Source of the DNA: CAVYHX01 sp963768415
GTDB taxonomy: Bacteria > Pseudomonadota > Gammaproteobacteria > UBA9214
DNA length: 64,000 nucleotides
Direction of reading: 5' to 3'
NCBI GenBank assembly: GCA_963768415.1
Contig: CAVYHX010000014.1
Coordinates: 11,671 to 75,670, forward strand
In this document: piece after piece, positions 41,845 through 51,005 of the stretch
Numbering within the stretch: the stretch's first letter is position 1
How the letters are laid out: each line of letters begins with the position of its first letter
Notes under the pieces: model-generated
Told to the model about the DNA's origin: nothing
Database searches by the model: none
What the model saw: only the letters and a program-made list of their open reading frames with translations
Program-made: the position numbers and the translations under genes

Positions 41845-43225
41845 CAAGAATACCGATGGCATTCAAAAATACGACTATCACCGCGACTGGCGTGATATAG
41901 CGCACCAGGAAACGCCACAAGGGGTAGAAAAACCGGTCGCCCATGGCAAGCTCTTCCATACTGGACTCGCGCGACATGGCCCGCGCAGCGAATACCGCAA
42001 TCAGCAAACCACCCAGCGGCAACATGATATTCGCCGTCAGGTAATCGAGCAGTCCGAAAATCGTACTGTCCCGGAAAACCGGAAACATCGACAGCAATTT
42101 GACCTCGGACCAGATGTTGAAGGAAAACACTGTCAGCAAACCGAACAGCCACGTTGCCAGTCCGGCAAACACTGCGGCAGTCACGCGTGTCAGTCCGTGA
42201 TTCTCCACCAGCCACGCCACGGCCGGCTCGATCAGCGAGATGGCCGATGTCCAGGCGGCGAACACCAGCAACACAAAAAACAGCATGCCAAAAAAGGTGC
42301 CCCCGTCCATGTGCCCAAAGGCAATCGGCAGCGTCTGGAAGATCAGCCCCGGCCCGACAGCGGGCTCCAGTCCGTTGGCGAACACAATCGGGAAGATCGC
42401 CATCCCGGCCAGTAGTGCCACCAGGGTGTCCATCAGCGAAACCATAATGGATGTCTTGGCGATGGAGGCGTTATCCGGCAAATAAGAACCGTAGACCATG
42501 ATTGCCCCCATCCCGAGGCTCAGGGTAAAGAAGGCATGACCCATTGCAATCATCACACCGTTGGGAGTGATACGGCTGAAGTCGGGCTCGAACAGAAATG
42601 TCAGACTCTGCTGGAAGGAGCCGCTGTTCCAGGCATAACCGACGAGCAGAAACAGCAACACAAACAGCACCGGCATCAACAAACGCACCGCACGCTCCAG
42701 TCCGCCGCTGACCCCGCGCGCGACTACAATCATGGTCATGGTCATGAAGATGGTGTGCCACGCCAGCAGGCGTTCCGGCTCGCTAACGAGGTTCGTGAAG
42801 ATACTCTGGATACCATCCGCCGTCTGGCCGGTGAACAGGCCGCTACCGGCACGAAATACATAGGCGAGTGCCCAGCCCGCAATGACGCTGTAATAAGAGA
42901 GGATAAGGAAGCCTGCGATTACACCCGCCCAGCCGAGCCATTTCCAGTGTCTGCTGGCATTTTCCTCATATGCCAGGGTACGCATGGTGTTGATCGGACT
43001 CTGGCGGCCGCGCCGCCCGATCATCACTTCGGCCATCATGATCGGGATGCCGATGATCGCGATACACGCCAGATAGACCAGGACAAAGGCGCCACCACCG
43101 TTTTCGCCGGTGATGTACGGAAACTTCCAGATGTTACCCAGCCCGACAGCCGAACCTGTCGCTGCGAGAATAAAGGCCAGGCGACCGGACCACTGCCCGT
43201 GAATGGATGTACGCTCCCTTGCCAT
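41816..43225 (-). CDS. Sodium:neurotransmitter symporter family (NSS/SNF) transporter
   Basis: A Na+-coupled amino-acid-type transporter of the LeuT fold, 469 aa with about 11-12 helices. The signature of helix 1, GSAVGLGNIWKFPYITGENG, contains the Na+/substrate-binding segment. GHAFFTLSLGMGAIMVYGSY in helix 6 and AAWTSAISLIEPAVA in helix 8 also match the family. The substrate cannot be told from sequence. It is divergent from smpB, and its 3' end overlaps the start region of ratA. Confidence 0.93.
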   Translation of the reverse strand: MARERTSIHGQWSGRLAFILAATGSAVGLGNIWKFPYITGENGGGAFVLVYLACIAIIGIPIMMAEVMIGRRGRQSPINTMRTLAYEENASRHWKWLGWAGVIAGFLILSYYSVIAGWALAYVFRAGSGLFTGQTADGIQSIFTNLVSEPERLLAWHTIFMTMTMIVVARGVSGGLERAVRLLMPVLFVLLFLLVGYAWNSGSFQQSLTFLFEPDFSRITPNGVMIAMGHAFFTLSLGMGAIMVYGSYLPDNASIAKTSIMVSLMDTLVALLAGMAIFPIVFANGLEPAVGPGLIFQTLPIAFGHMDGGTFFGMLFFVLLVFAAWTSAISLIEPAVAWLVENHGLTRVTAAVFAGLATWLFGLLTVFSFNIWSEVKLLSMFPVFRDSTIFGLLDYLTANIMLPLGGLLIAVFAARAMSRESSMEELAMGDRFFYPLWRFLVRYITPVAVIVVFLNAIGILDADIFSTGN

Positions 43226-43333
43226 GCAGCATCTCCTCGATTGACGGCACGGGCATTGTCCGTGAATTGGCGGTTCATCTCAACCGGCCGGCCCGGCAAT
43301 ACGCGCCCCGGGCCGGATTGCTATACTGCGCCG

Positions 43334-43813
43334 ATGGGAAAAAAGAAGACAGCGGCCAAAGGCGCATCGAACACCATTGCACTCAACAAAAAGGCCCGTC
43401 ATGACTATTTTATCGAAGACCGAATCGAAGCCGGACTGGCGTTGCAGGGCTGGGAGGTCAAGAGCCTGCGTGAGGGGCGGGCGCAGCTGACAGAGAGCTA
43501 TGTCCTCATCAAGGACAACGAGGCCTGGTTGTTCGGTTTCCATATCAGTCCGCTGTCCAGCAGTTCCACCCATATAACACCGGAGCCGACACGCACCCGG
43601 AAATTACTCCTGCACCGGGGTGAACTGGACCGGCTGATCGGCGCCGTGGAACGCAAGGGCTACACGCTGGTACCCCTGGCGCTCTACTGGAAACGTGGTC
43701 TCGCAAAACTCGAAATAGCCCTGGCGCGCGGCAAGCACAGCCACGATAAACGCAGCACCGAGAAAGACCGCGACTGGCAACGGGAAAAAGGCAGAATACT
43801 GCGCGGCCGCTAG
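43334..43813 (+). CDS. smpB: SsrA-binding protein SmpB
   Basis: It binds tmRNA (ssrA, at 48301 in this window) and brings it to stalled ribosomes. From MGKKKTAAKGASNTIALNKK it has 159 aa. Segments are HDYFIEDRIEAGLALQGWEV, SLREGRAQLTESYV and FHISPLS. The C-terminal basic tail is KHSHDKRSTEKDRDWQREKG. A longer in-frame stretch upstream is antisense to the transporter gene and is not used. Confidence 0.97.
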   Translation: MGKKKTAAKGASNTIALNKKARHDYFIEDRIEAGLALQGWEVKSLREGRAQLTESYVLIKDNEAWLFGFHISPLSSSSTHITPEPTRTRKLLLHRGELDRLIGAVERKGYTLVPLALYWKRGLAKLEIALARGKHSHDKRSTEKDRDWQREKGRILRGR

Positions 43814-43874
43814 GCCGGACGCAGGACGCCGGTCAGCACAGTAGTATCAACAGTTGGCACTACCGGTTTGCGGT

Positions 43875-44537
43875 CTACTGCGGGGTTGACTGCACGGGCG
43901 CAGCGGAAGGATTTCCCCTGAGCTCTGTATTGCGCGACTCAAGTCGTGCAATGAGTCCATCGATTCCCTCGCGGCGTATCAACTCTGAAAAACTGGAACG
44001 TTGGGTCACGACCAGGCTGACACCATCGATGGCCACGTCATAGATGAGCCACTTCTGTCCGGCCTGATGCAGACGAAACTCCGCCTTGATGAGCGGGGCG
44101 CCCGGCGCCTCGATACTCGCATGTACGATGGCCCGGCCATCAGTCGGCTGCTGGCGCATTGGCTGATAGCGTATCGTGTTGTTCTGGTAACTGGTTACCG
44201 ATCGCAGGTAGGTATTTAGCAGGAGTTCGCGGAATTCGTTGATGAAGATCTGTCGTTGCGCCGGCGTCGCATCCCGCCAATGCTTGCCGAGCACCCAGCG
44301 AGACAGCTCGGTAAAATCCACATGCGGGTAGATAATATCGCTGGCAATCTCGCGCAGCCTGGCCTGGTCATTGATAATCTGCGGTTCATCCTTGATGATC
44401 CTGAGGATCTCGTCAGTCGTATCCTGCAACATCTCCACAGGACCTTGCCCTGCTGCCACCGCCATAGCCATGCCCGGTAACAGGCAGATCAGTAACAACA
44501 CATGGTGAGGTATTAAATTTCGCTTTTTGTTATTCAT
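43875..44537 (-). CDS. mlaC: Periplasmic phospholipid-binding protein MlaC (Ttg2D)
   Basis: It shuttles phospholipids between outer and inner membrane in the Mla pathway, 220 aa. A signal peptide (about 1-28, ending AMAVAAG) is followed by the tolerance-Ttg2 domain: DIIYPHVDFTELSRWVLGKH, TPAQRQIFINEFRELLLNTY and QKWLIYDVAIDGVSLV. It stands alone here, while mlaC is usually found with mlaFEDB. It could be an orphan paralogue or part of a split Mla set. Confidence 0.88.
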   Translation of the reverse strand: MNNKKRNLIPHHVLLLICLLPGMAMAVAAGQGPVEMLQDTTDEILRIIKDEPQIINDQARLREIASDIIYPHVDFTELSRWVLGKHWRDATPAQRQIFINEFRELLLNTYLRSVTSYQNNTIRYQPMRQQPTDGRAIVHASIEAPGAPLIKAEFRLHQAGQKWLIYDVAIDGVSLVVTQRSSFSELIRREGIDGLIARLESRNTELRGNPSAAPVQSTPQ

Positions 44538-44803
44538 TATTCCTGCGCTCTTATCCGCTAGTCTGCCAGATCATCCTCGAGGGCTGACAGAACTCACGGT
44601 GGTAGACACAAACCCCCCTGCAGAGTTCAAGCATAGTCAACCGTGGACCAATATGAAAACACGCCAGCAGCCAGGTTATTAATTATTTATATTTCATACG
44701 ATTGAAGCGTATTCTTAATGCCGTGATGCAAGCTACCGGATCGAGCCTGCCGGGTTGCCGGGATGATCCGGGGCACTGCCCCGAATGCGGCCATACGGCC
44801 CGG

Positions 44804-45688
44804 TCAATCCGCTGCCTTCAGTGCGGCAATGCGTTCTTCCAGGGGCGGGTGCGTCATGAACAGCCGCTTGAACCCGGAACCGATCCCGCCGGATATACCA
44901 AAGGCCGCAAATTCGCCCGGCAGGTCGCGCGGCTCGTGCGCCCGCTGCAAGGCCTGTAATGCACCGATCATTTTGCCGCGGCTGGACAGGCGGGCACCAC
45001 CGGCATCGGCACGGAACTCACGCCGGCGCGAAAACCACATGACGATGATCGATGCCAGGATGGACAGGAACACCTGGGCCACGATGGATGTAATGTAATA
45101 CGCCGGGCCATAACCGCGTTCGGTCTTGAATACCACCCGGTCGACAACATGGCCAATAATGCGTGACAGAAAAATCACGAATGTGTTTACCACACCCTGG
45201 ATGAGGCCCATGGTGACCATGTCGCCATTACTGACATGGCTTATCTCGTGCCCGAGCACCGCCTCGACTTCATCGGCATTCATGTTTTGCAGCAACCCGG
45301 CACTGACAGCAACCAGTGCGTTGTTGCGGCGCATACCGGTAGCAAATGCATTCGGCTCGGCCGCATCGAATATGCCGACCTCCGGCATATCGATACCGGC
45401 ACCCTGTGCCTGGCGTTTTACCGTATCGACCAGCCAGCGTTCGGTATTATTCGCCGGCTGTTCGATAATCCTGACGCCCATGGAGCGCTTGGCCAGGAAC
45501 TTGGACATGGCGAGCGAGATAAACGAACCGCCAAAACCGATGACCGCTGACATGACCAGCAGGGCCTGGAGATTCAGGTCCACCCCGTTCTCGGCCAGGA
45601 TACCCTCTATTCCGAGCACCTGGAAAACAATACTGATCAGCACCAGCACGGCGGCATTGGTGGCCAGAAACAGAACGATTCGCATCAT
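44804..45688 (-). CDS. htpX: Membrane zinc metalloprotease HtpX
   Basis: A stress-induced inner-membrane protease of family M48, 294 aa. Two N-terminal helices (about 4-24 and 42-62) precede the catalytic domain with H147-E-I-S-H151 and ATGMRRNNALVAVSAGLLQN. Two further helices lie near 160-210, and the glutamate segment SRRREFRADAGGARLS follows. The C-terminus is FMTHPPLEERIAALKAAD. The 266-bp gap before mlaC shows no gene. Confidence 0.96.
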   Translation of the reverse strand: MMRIVLFLATNAAVLVLISIVFQVLGIEGILAENGVDLNLQALLVMSAVIGFGGSFISLAMSKFLAKRSMGVRIIEQPANNTERWLVDTVKRQAQGAGIDMPEVGIFDAAEPNAFATGMRRNNALVAVSAGLLQNMNADEVEAVLGHEISHVSNGDMVTMGLIQGVVNTFVIFLSRIIGHVVDRVVFKTERGYGPAYYITSIVAQVFLSILASIIVMWFSRRREFRADAGGARLSSRGKMIGALQALQRAHEPRDLPGEFAAFGISGGIGSGFKRLFMTHPPLEERIAALKAAD

Positions 45689-45798
45689 AGTGATTTACCT
45701 TTTGTCACGTGCATAAGTAAGCGTCAGTGTATAGATTGTATTCGAAGGGGAAAATTCAATCCCTGTCGCCACAAGTGGATGATGACCGCATCGCCAGG

Positions 45799-48189
45799 CT
45801 ATTTTTCGAACACCACCGGCACTATATCGGTGAATCGGCGGGCGAAATGTACCTTCATTCCGGCCTTGATATGTTTCGGCAACTCCTCGAAATCCCCCTG
45901 GTTGGCCTCCGGCAGGATCAGTTCCCGGAAGCCGGTGCGCTTGGCCGCAATCACCTTCTCCTTGATCCCGCCAACCGGCAGGACCTCGCCGGTCAGGGTC
46001 AACTCCCCGGTCATGGCGAGCAGGCGCACCGGGCGGCGGCCCCGGGCCAGCGACAGGATTGCCGTCGCCATGGTCACGCCGGCACTCGGACCGTCCTTGG
46101 GCGTGGCCCCGGCTGGCACATGCAGGTGAATGAACGACTTCCTGAAGAAATCCTGTTTGATATTCAGCTTTTCCGCGTTTGACATGACATAGCTGTAGGC
46201 GATTTCGGCCGATTCCCGCATGACATCACCCAGCTGACCGGTCAGTTTCAGGCCGCGGGTATAGGTGTGCACACGGGTGGCCTCCACGGTCAGGGTGGCA
46301 CCACCCATGGCCGTCCAGGCAAGACCTGTGATAATACCCACACCGGAATTGCGCTTCTCGCGCTCGAAGATGACCTTGCCCAGGTAATCCTCGATGTCAC
46401 GCGCCCTGACAATGACCGGTGGTTTCACTTTCCGGAGCAGCTTGACGACCGCCTTGCGCACGATCGCGCCCAGGTATTTTTCCAGCCGCCGGACGCCGGC
46501 CTCCCTGGCATAGCCCTCGATAATCTTGCGCAGCGCGCTCTTTTCGATGCGCAATTGACCGCGCGGCTTGAGGCCGGCCTTGGCCAACAGTTTCGGCAGC
46601 AGGTGCTTCTGGGCGATAGCGAGTTTTTCATCGGCCAGGTATCCGGACAGCCTGATGATCTCCATGCGATCCAGCAGGGGTGCGGGTATGGTGTCGAGCT
46701 GATTCGCGGTACAGATGAACAACACCCTGGACAGATCGAACGGTACGTCCAGGTAATGATCCAGGAACTCGGCATTTTGTTCGGGATCGAGCACCTCCAG
46801 CAGGGCCGAGGCCGGATCGCCTTGATAGGACGCGCCCACCTTGTCGAGCTCGTCCAGCATGATGACCGGGTTGTCGGTTTCGGTATTGCGGATGGCCTGG
46901 ATAAACTTGCCCGGCATGGCACCTATGTAGGTGCGGCGATGACCCTTGATCTCCGCCTCATCACGCATACCGCCGAGTGAAAACCGGAAAAACTTGCGGC
47001 CCAGCGCACGCGCAATCGATTTCCCCAGCGAGGTCTTGCCGACGCCGGGTGGTCCCACAAACAGCAAAATGGAGCCGGCCACCTCCCCTTTCATGATCCC
47101 GACCGCCATAAATTCCAGGATCCGCTCCTTGACGTCGTCCAGGCCTTCATGGTCCTGATCAAGTATCTTGCCGGCACGCCTCAGATTCAGCTCATCCTTG
47201 CTGTGCACGCCCCACGGCAACAACGTCAACCAGTCGAGATAATTGCGAGTCACGGCGTACTCAGGAGAGCCGGTCTCCAGCAGGCCGAGCTTTTCAATCT
47301 CTTCGTCAAAACGTTCCTGTACGGATTCGGGTACTGACAGTGCCTGGAACCGCTCACGGAACTTGTCGAGTTCGGCTGTCCTGTCATCCTTGGACAAGCC
47401 GAGCTCCTTCTGGATTGCCTTCAACTGTTCACGCAGGAACATCTCTTTCTGATGCGACTGTATTTCCTGTTCCACGTGCTGACGGATCTTCATCTGCGCC
47501 CGCGCGACTTCCAGCTCCTTGTTGATCAGCAACAGCACTTTTTCCAGGCGCGGCAGGATGTCTGCCGTGTCGAGCACTTCCTGCAGCTCTTCCTTGTCGG
47601 CGGTAGTCAGGCTGGCGGCAAAGTCCGCCAGGCGCGAAGGATCATCCGGACTGAAGTGTTCCAGGAACACCTTGAGTTCCTCGCCATACAGGGGATTCAG
47701 CGGCACCAGTTCCTTGATGGTGTTGATGATTGCAACCGCATAGGCCTTGACGTCGGACACCTGATCGTAGGTCGTCTCGGGGTAGTAACTGACGCGCACA
47801 GTGTAGGGCCTGGTCTTCGATACCCAGCCCTCGATCCGGAAGCGTTGCAGGCCCTCCAGCAAAATCTGCAACTTGCCCGAGTCCTTCATCACCCGGTGTA
47901 TACGGCAGGCTGTCCCCATGGTGTGGAAATCCGCGAACGTGGCGTCGTCCACATTGTCCTGCCTGACCAGCACCAGCCCGATGATGCCGTTCGCCGAATC
48001 CTTGACTGCCTTGATGGTCTCTTCCCAGGGCTCGCTATCCACCAGCAAGGGCATCACCTGGCCGGGGAAAAACGGCCGGCTGCTTTGCGGCAGCAGCTGA
48101 ATCACACCCGGCAGTACATCCTTGGCGGATATGATTGCACCCGTCGACTTCGGCGCATCCTTGTTATTGTTGTCGTGATCAATATCCAT
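45799..48189 (-). CDS. lon: ATP-dependent protease Lon
   Basis: A AAA+ serine protease for misfolded and regulatory proteins, 796 aa. The N-terminal LON substrate domain has VIQLLPQSSRPFFPGQVMPL. Walker A is GPPGVGKTS near residue 380 and Walker B is NPVIMLDELDKVG. The protease domain has the catalytic Ser in KDGPSAGVTMATAI near 699 and the Lys in PVGGIKEKVIAAKRTG. The highly charged N-terminal 20 residues (MDIDHDNNNKDAPKS) are less conserved. It lies next to ssrA in opposite orientation. Confidence 0.97.
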   Translation of the reverse strand: MDIDHDNNNKDAPKSTGAIISAKDVLPGVIQLLPQSSRPFFPGQVMPLLVDSEPWEETIKAVKDSANGIIGLVLVRQDNVDDATFADFHTMGTACRIHRVMKDSGKLQILLEGLQRFRIEGWVSKTRPYTVRVSYYPETTYDQVSDVKAYAVAIINTIKELVPLNPLYGEELKVFLEHFSPDDPSRLADFAASLTTADKEELQEVLDTADILPRLEKVLLLINKELEVARAQMKIRQHVEQEIQSHQKEMFLREQLKAIQKELGLSKDDRTAELDKFRERFQALSVPESVQERFDEEIEKLGLLETGSPEYAVTRNYLDWLTLLPWGVHSKDELNLRRAGKILDQDHEGLDDVKERILEFMAVGIMKGEVAGSILLFVGPPGVGKTSLGKSIARALGRKFFRFSLGGMRDEAEIKGHRRTYIGAMPGKFIQAIRNTETDNPVIMLDELDKVGASYQGDPASALLEVLDPEQNAEFLDHYLDVPFDLSRVLFICTANQLDTIPAPLLDRMEIIRLSGYLADEKLAIAQKHLLPKLLAKAGLKPRGQLRIEKSALRKIIEGYAREAGVRRLEKYLGAIVRKAVVKLLRKVKPPVIVRARDIEDYLGKVIFEREKRNSGVGIITGLAWTAMGGATLTVEATRVHTYTRGLKLTGQLGDVMRESAEIAYSYVMSNAEKLNIKQDFFRKSFIHLHVPAGATPKDGPSAGVTMATAILSLARGRRPVRLLAMTGELTLTGEVLPVGGIKEKVIAAKRTGFRELILPEANQGDFEELPKHIKAGMKVHFARRFTDIVPVVFEK

Positions 48190-48300
48190 AGCTAATCAGA
48201 TCCTTACGGGCAAGCAGTAGTTAATTGGGACAATTTCATGAAATATCAAGGACTGGCTGTAAACTTTCTAGCTGTGTATACTGTCTTATAGTTACATTTT

Positions 48301-48672
48301 GGGGGCGACCTGGCTTCGACGTGGGTTGCGAAACCTGAGGTGCATGCCGAGGTGCAGGATACCTCGTAAATCCATCTGCAAACTTTTAGTTGCCAACGAC
48401 GACAACTACGCACTCGCTGCTTAAACCCCAGTAGGGTGCCGTCTGACTGGAGCCGTGCTTGTGCGTCCAGGTCCTCGGGACACCCAGGCGTCGATTCTCA
48501 CAAGATCGCGTTGAAGCTCGTTCGGGGTGGATACGCTAAAACTTACCGAACTCGCTGTTTGTCTTCCCTGCCCGTCGGGTAGCAGGCAGTTAAATTAATA
48601 GACCTGGATAAGCATGTAGAGCCGATGGCAGAGGACTTACGGACGCGGGTTCGATTCCCGCCGCCTCCACCA
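48301..48672 (+). ncRNA. ssrA: Transfer-messenger RNA (tmRNA)
   Basis: It rescues stalled ribosomes with SmpB. The 5' part GGGGGCGACCTGGCTTCGAC pairs with the 3' CGCCTCC-ACCA acceptor. The conserved TTGCGAAACCTGAGGTGCAT and GCCGAGGTGC follow. The tag reading frame after TTTTAGTT is GCC AAC GAC GAC AAC TAC GCA CTC GCT GCT TAA, giving (A)NDDNYALAA. The T-arm is GGGTTCGATTCCC. No terminator hairpin follows. Its likely original terminator is now at 55631, after a second copy of the 3' end. Confidence 0.96.
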
Positions 48673-48900
48673 ACTTTTTGTTTTTATTAATCTTTTTAAA
48701 GCACTTTGTCCCGCGGCCGTCCACTTTTATGCCCCACACCGGGGGCTGGGATACTGAAAAGACTGCATAAATAATTCATGTTTCCCGGAAATGGGCATGA
48801 TGTGGGCAACATTTGGGCAACATTTTATGCCCGGATTTCGGAAGCTGACGACTGGCTAGCCGCAACCCTCTTAGCCAAACCTCACCACAACGCCGGGATG
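48673..48900. repeat. Left-end repeat (L) of the ssrA-integrated island
   Basis: This block right after ssrA is highly similar to 62894-63110, with shared stretches such as TGTTTCCCGGAAATGGGCAT, GATGTGGGCAAC and GACTGACGACTGGCTAGCCG-like sequence. It holds TGGGCAAC twice (48803-48810, 48814-48821), an octamer also present at the other ends and possibly an integrase arm site. No convincing gene lies in 48673-49122. Confidence 0.8.
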
Positions 48901-49122
48901 AAACTGGCAGCATACGAGTTAATGATCAATGATGAATCTGCTTTCGCTAGAAAAACGGCGATGCACTGGACGTTGAAATAGTTGACTATCCCAGGGGCGC
49001 AGGACACCCCTTTGTATAAAAATATCTCTGGCATTCCCTCGTCGAAAAAATAATTGCTTCCGGTAGTAGACGGCTAATTTTCGATCCCTCCCGTTCATAA
49101 CTCCAATACGCTTGAACAAGCT

Positions 49123-49584
49123 TCATCTGAACCTGTGGCCGCGTCGATGCTGCTGCCCCATTCCTCGACCTCCTCCACCAGACCCAACCCTTTCTACGCA
49201 GCGCTGAAAGGCTGGCAAATGGTTTTCTCTTGACGCTTTTTGCAACTGTTTGAGTACCACTTGAACATCTGGGTATTGTTTTGTTGATTCGAGCAACCTT
49301 TCATACATGTCTGCATTATCTATTTCTTCCTGAACACCTGCCTGACAGGCTTCCAACACAGAGGCGGGCGCTTTAACACGCGACTCCCAGTTATCTTCAG
49401 GGATAGGTATGCCGTATTTATCGAACAAAGGCAGTAACGCTTGTATATGCCGGCCTTCGGCCTCGACAATATTTATGAATGGCCGTATCTCGCCAAACTT
49501 GCTTATTACAAGACTATACATCGCGCGTGCCTTGTATTCGTCATTGATTGCTTCTACAAGAACACTGCCAAGATTCTCAGTCAT
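49123..49584 (-). CDS. DUF2202 ferritin-like protein
   Basis: Start MTENLGSVLVEAINDEYKAR with a GGAG ribosome site gives 153 aa. The four-helix pattern with repeated Glu/His pairs (EAINDEYKAR, EAEGRHIQAL, QEEIDNADMYERLLES, ASRENHLPAF) fits the DUF2202 ferritin-like family, which probably binds a di-iron centre. The C-terminal tail is Gly/Arg/His-rich (GSGGGGRGMGQQHRRGHRFR). It is the last gene of a minus-strand set with the ZIP transporter. The enzymatic role is unknown. Confidence 0.75.
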   Translation of the reverse strand: MTENLGSVLVEAINDEYKARAMYSLVISKFGEIRPFINIVEAEGRHIQALLPLFDKYGIPIPEDNWESRVKAPASVLEACQAGVQEEIDNADMYERLLESTKQYPDVQVVLKQLQKASRENHLPAFQRCVERVGSGGGGRGMGQQHRRGHRFR

Positions 49585-49677
49585 AGTCACTCCGATATTA
49601 CCTTCATGATTACATTCCGTTACCTGGCTGGCAGATATACGCACCCACCCATATACATAAACTCGGAACCTGCTCGA

Positions 49678-50421
49678 TCAATGACCAAGAATCAGCTTGA
49701 TCACCCACATCAATCCTATGCCGAATACAAAAGAAAGGAAGTGAATGATATTAGCTTTTATATCGCCGTGCTTGTTTACTTCCGGGACAAGGTCAGAAGC
49801 CCCGATATAAATAAAATTGCCGGCGGCAAACGGTACCAGGAAATCGATATTTACTTTGAATGAGACGAAGTATGCAGTGACACCGCCGACCAGGAAAGTA
49901 AGACCCGATAGAACGTTAAATAGCAAGGCCTTGCCCTTGCTCCACCCACCGTGAATAAGAACTCCAAAGTCACCCAGCTCCTGTGGAACCTCATGTGCCG
50001 CAGCTGCAAGCCACGCCATTATTCCCAGGCGGATATCCACCAGAAAAATCCCCGCTACAGCAAGACCACCGATAAAATTATGCAGCCCGTCCCCAACCAG
50101 AATTAAATAGGTAAGCGGTTGCCTGCAACTGGTTTCTGCCCGGTGACAGTGATGCCAGTGCAGCAGCTGCTCCAGCGCAAAAAATACGATGAACCCTGCT
50201 AGAACCCATAAATAAAATGTGTCGCCCCCCTCATACCTGACCATTCCGGCTGGAATCATGTGCAAGAAGGCGCCGCCAATTAGTGAGCCGGCTGCAAAGG
50301 CGACAAGTGGAAGGATGATTTTCTGTAACGTTTCCTTTTTAAGAAATAATGTGACACTTCCAACAAGCGCAATAGCACTCATCAAGAGACTGCTGGAGAT
50401 TATCCATCCTAAAGCACCCAT
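49678..50421 (-). CDS. ZIP family divalent metal transporter
   Basis: A cytoplasmic-membrane importer for Zn2+, Fe2+ or similar ions, 247 aa with eight predicted helices. The metal-binding helix 4 motif is DGLHNFIGGLAVAG and helix 5 has AAAAHEVPQELGDFGVLIHG, both characteristic of ZIP proteins. A His/Cys-rich loop (HWHHCHRAETSCR) between helices 3 and 4 is typical. Its neighbours encode a ferritin-like protein and a NifX-like protein, so iron handling is plausible (inference). Confidence 0.9.
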   Translation of the reverse strand: MGALGWIISSSLLMSAIALVGSVTLFLKKETLQKIILPLVAFAAGSLIGGAFLHMIPAGMVRYEGGDTFYLWVLAGFIVFFALEQLLHWHHCHRAETSCRQPLTYLILVGDGLHNFIGGLAVAGIFLVDIRLGIMAWLAAAAHEVPQELGDFGVLIHGGWSKGKALLFNVLSGLTFLVGGVTAYFVSFKVNIDFLVPFAAGNFIYIGASDLVPEVNKHGDIKANIIHFLSFVFGIGLMWVIKLILGH

Positions 50422-50521
50422 TCTCGCTCTCTACCCCTGGTCACTGTAACGCCAACTATAAAACGAGTATTCAAAACTTGATAATCAGCCTCGCATCCCT
50501 GTAACCGGGTACGATTAAATC

Positions 50522-50824
50522 CTATAGTTCCTTTGCAATTTGAGCAGCAAATCCGTTTTGTTCCATACATTCCACATGATTATGTTCCAGTGTTTCTCTG
50601 AATTTTGACCCAAACCTTCCGGCAATAACTTTAGTCACATGCATGCTAATCAACATATTCGCAACATCCGGACCCACATTGGTAGCATTACCTGCATAGG
50701 GGTTCTCAAGAATCTCACTCAAATGCCCATCTGTACCAAATACCAAATAAAACAAGGCCCGTGCGCCCTGGGTACTGATTTCGGCAGAAGGATCATTATT
50801 TTCTGTTGCAATAGCTATTTTCAT
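50522..50824 (-). CDS. NifB/NifX-like dinitrogenase iron-molybdenum cofactor-binding family protein
   Basis: A 100-aa protein of the NifX/NafY/VnfX-type domain (PF02579). It contains MKIAIATENNDPSAEISTQG, VGPDVANMLISMHVTKVIAG and FRETLEHNHVECMEQNG. Stand-alone members often bind iron-sulfur or molybdenum-type clusters. No nitrogenase genes are nearby, so a nif role is not implied. The ribosome site GAAGGGA is good. It has the same orientation as the ZIP and DUF2202 genes. Confidence 0.75.
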   Translation of the reverse strand: MKIAIATENNDPSAEISTQGARALFYLVFGTDGHLSEILENPYAGNATNVGPDVANMLISMHVTKVIAGRFGSKFRETLEHNHVECMEQNGFAAQIAKEL

Positions 50825-51005
50825 ATCGAGTTCCCTTCAAATAAAAAACCACTTAAGCGTGGTAGAAATGTATCAAAATAAATAATATGCCATTTATACA
50901 GGAGAACCTAGACACACATCAGTTACCTGAGAAATATTGTGTGCCAACCTTCTTCATCGACATGGTATCGTCTACACACTGGAATAGAACAAGGAGATAA
51001 ACACA

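Noticed and set aside
42536..43333. An in-frame upstream extension of smpB
   Set aside because: It is antisense to the symporter gene, and the conserved SmpB start is at 43334.
48778..48981. A 67-codon plus-strand frame just behind ssrA
   Set aside because: It lies in the L repeat, its counterpart at 63000 is interrupted, and the product resembles no protein.
50522..50824. Nitrogen fixation locus suggested by the NifX-like gene
   Set aside because: No nifHDK, nifB or nifEN genes are in the window, and stand-alone members of this domain occur in non-fixing bacteria.
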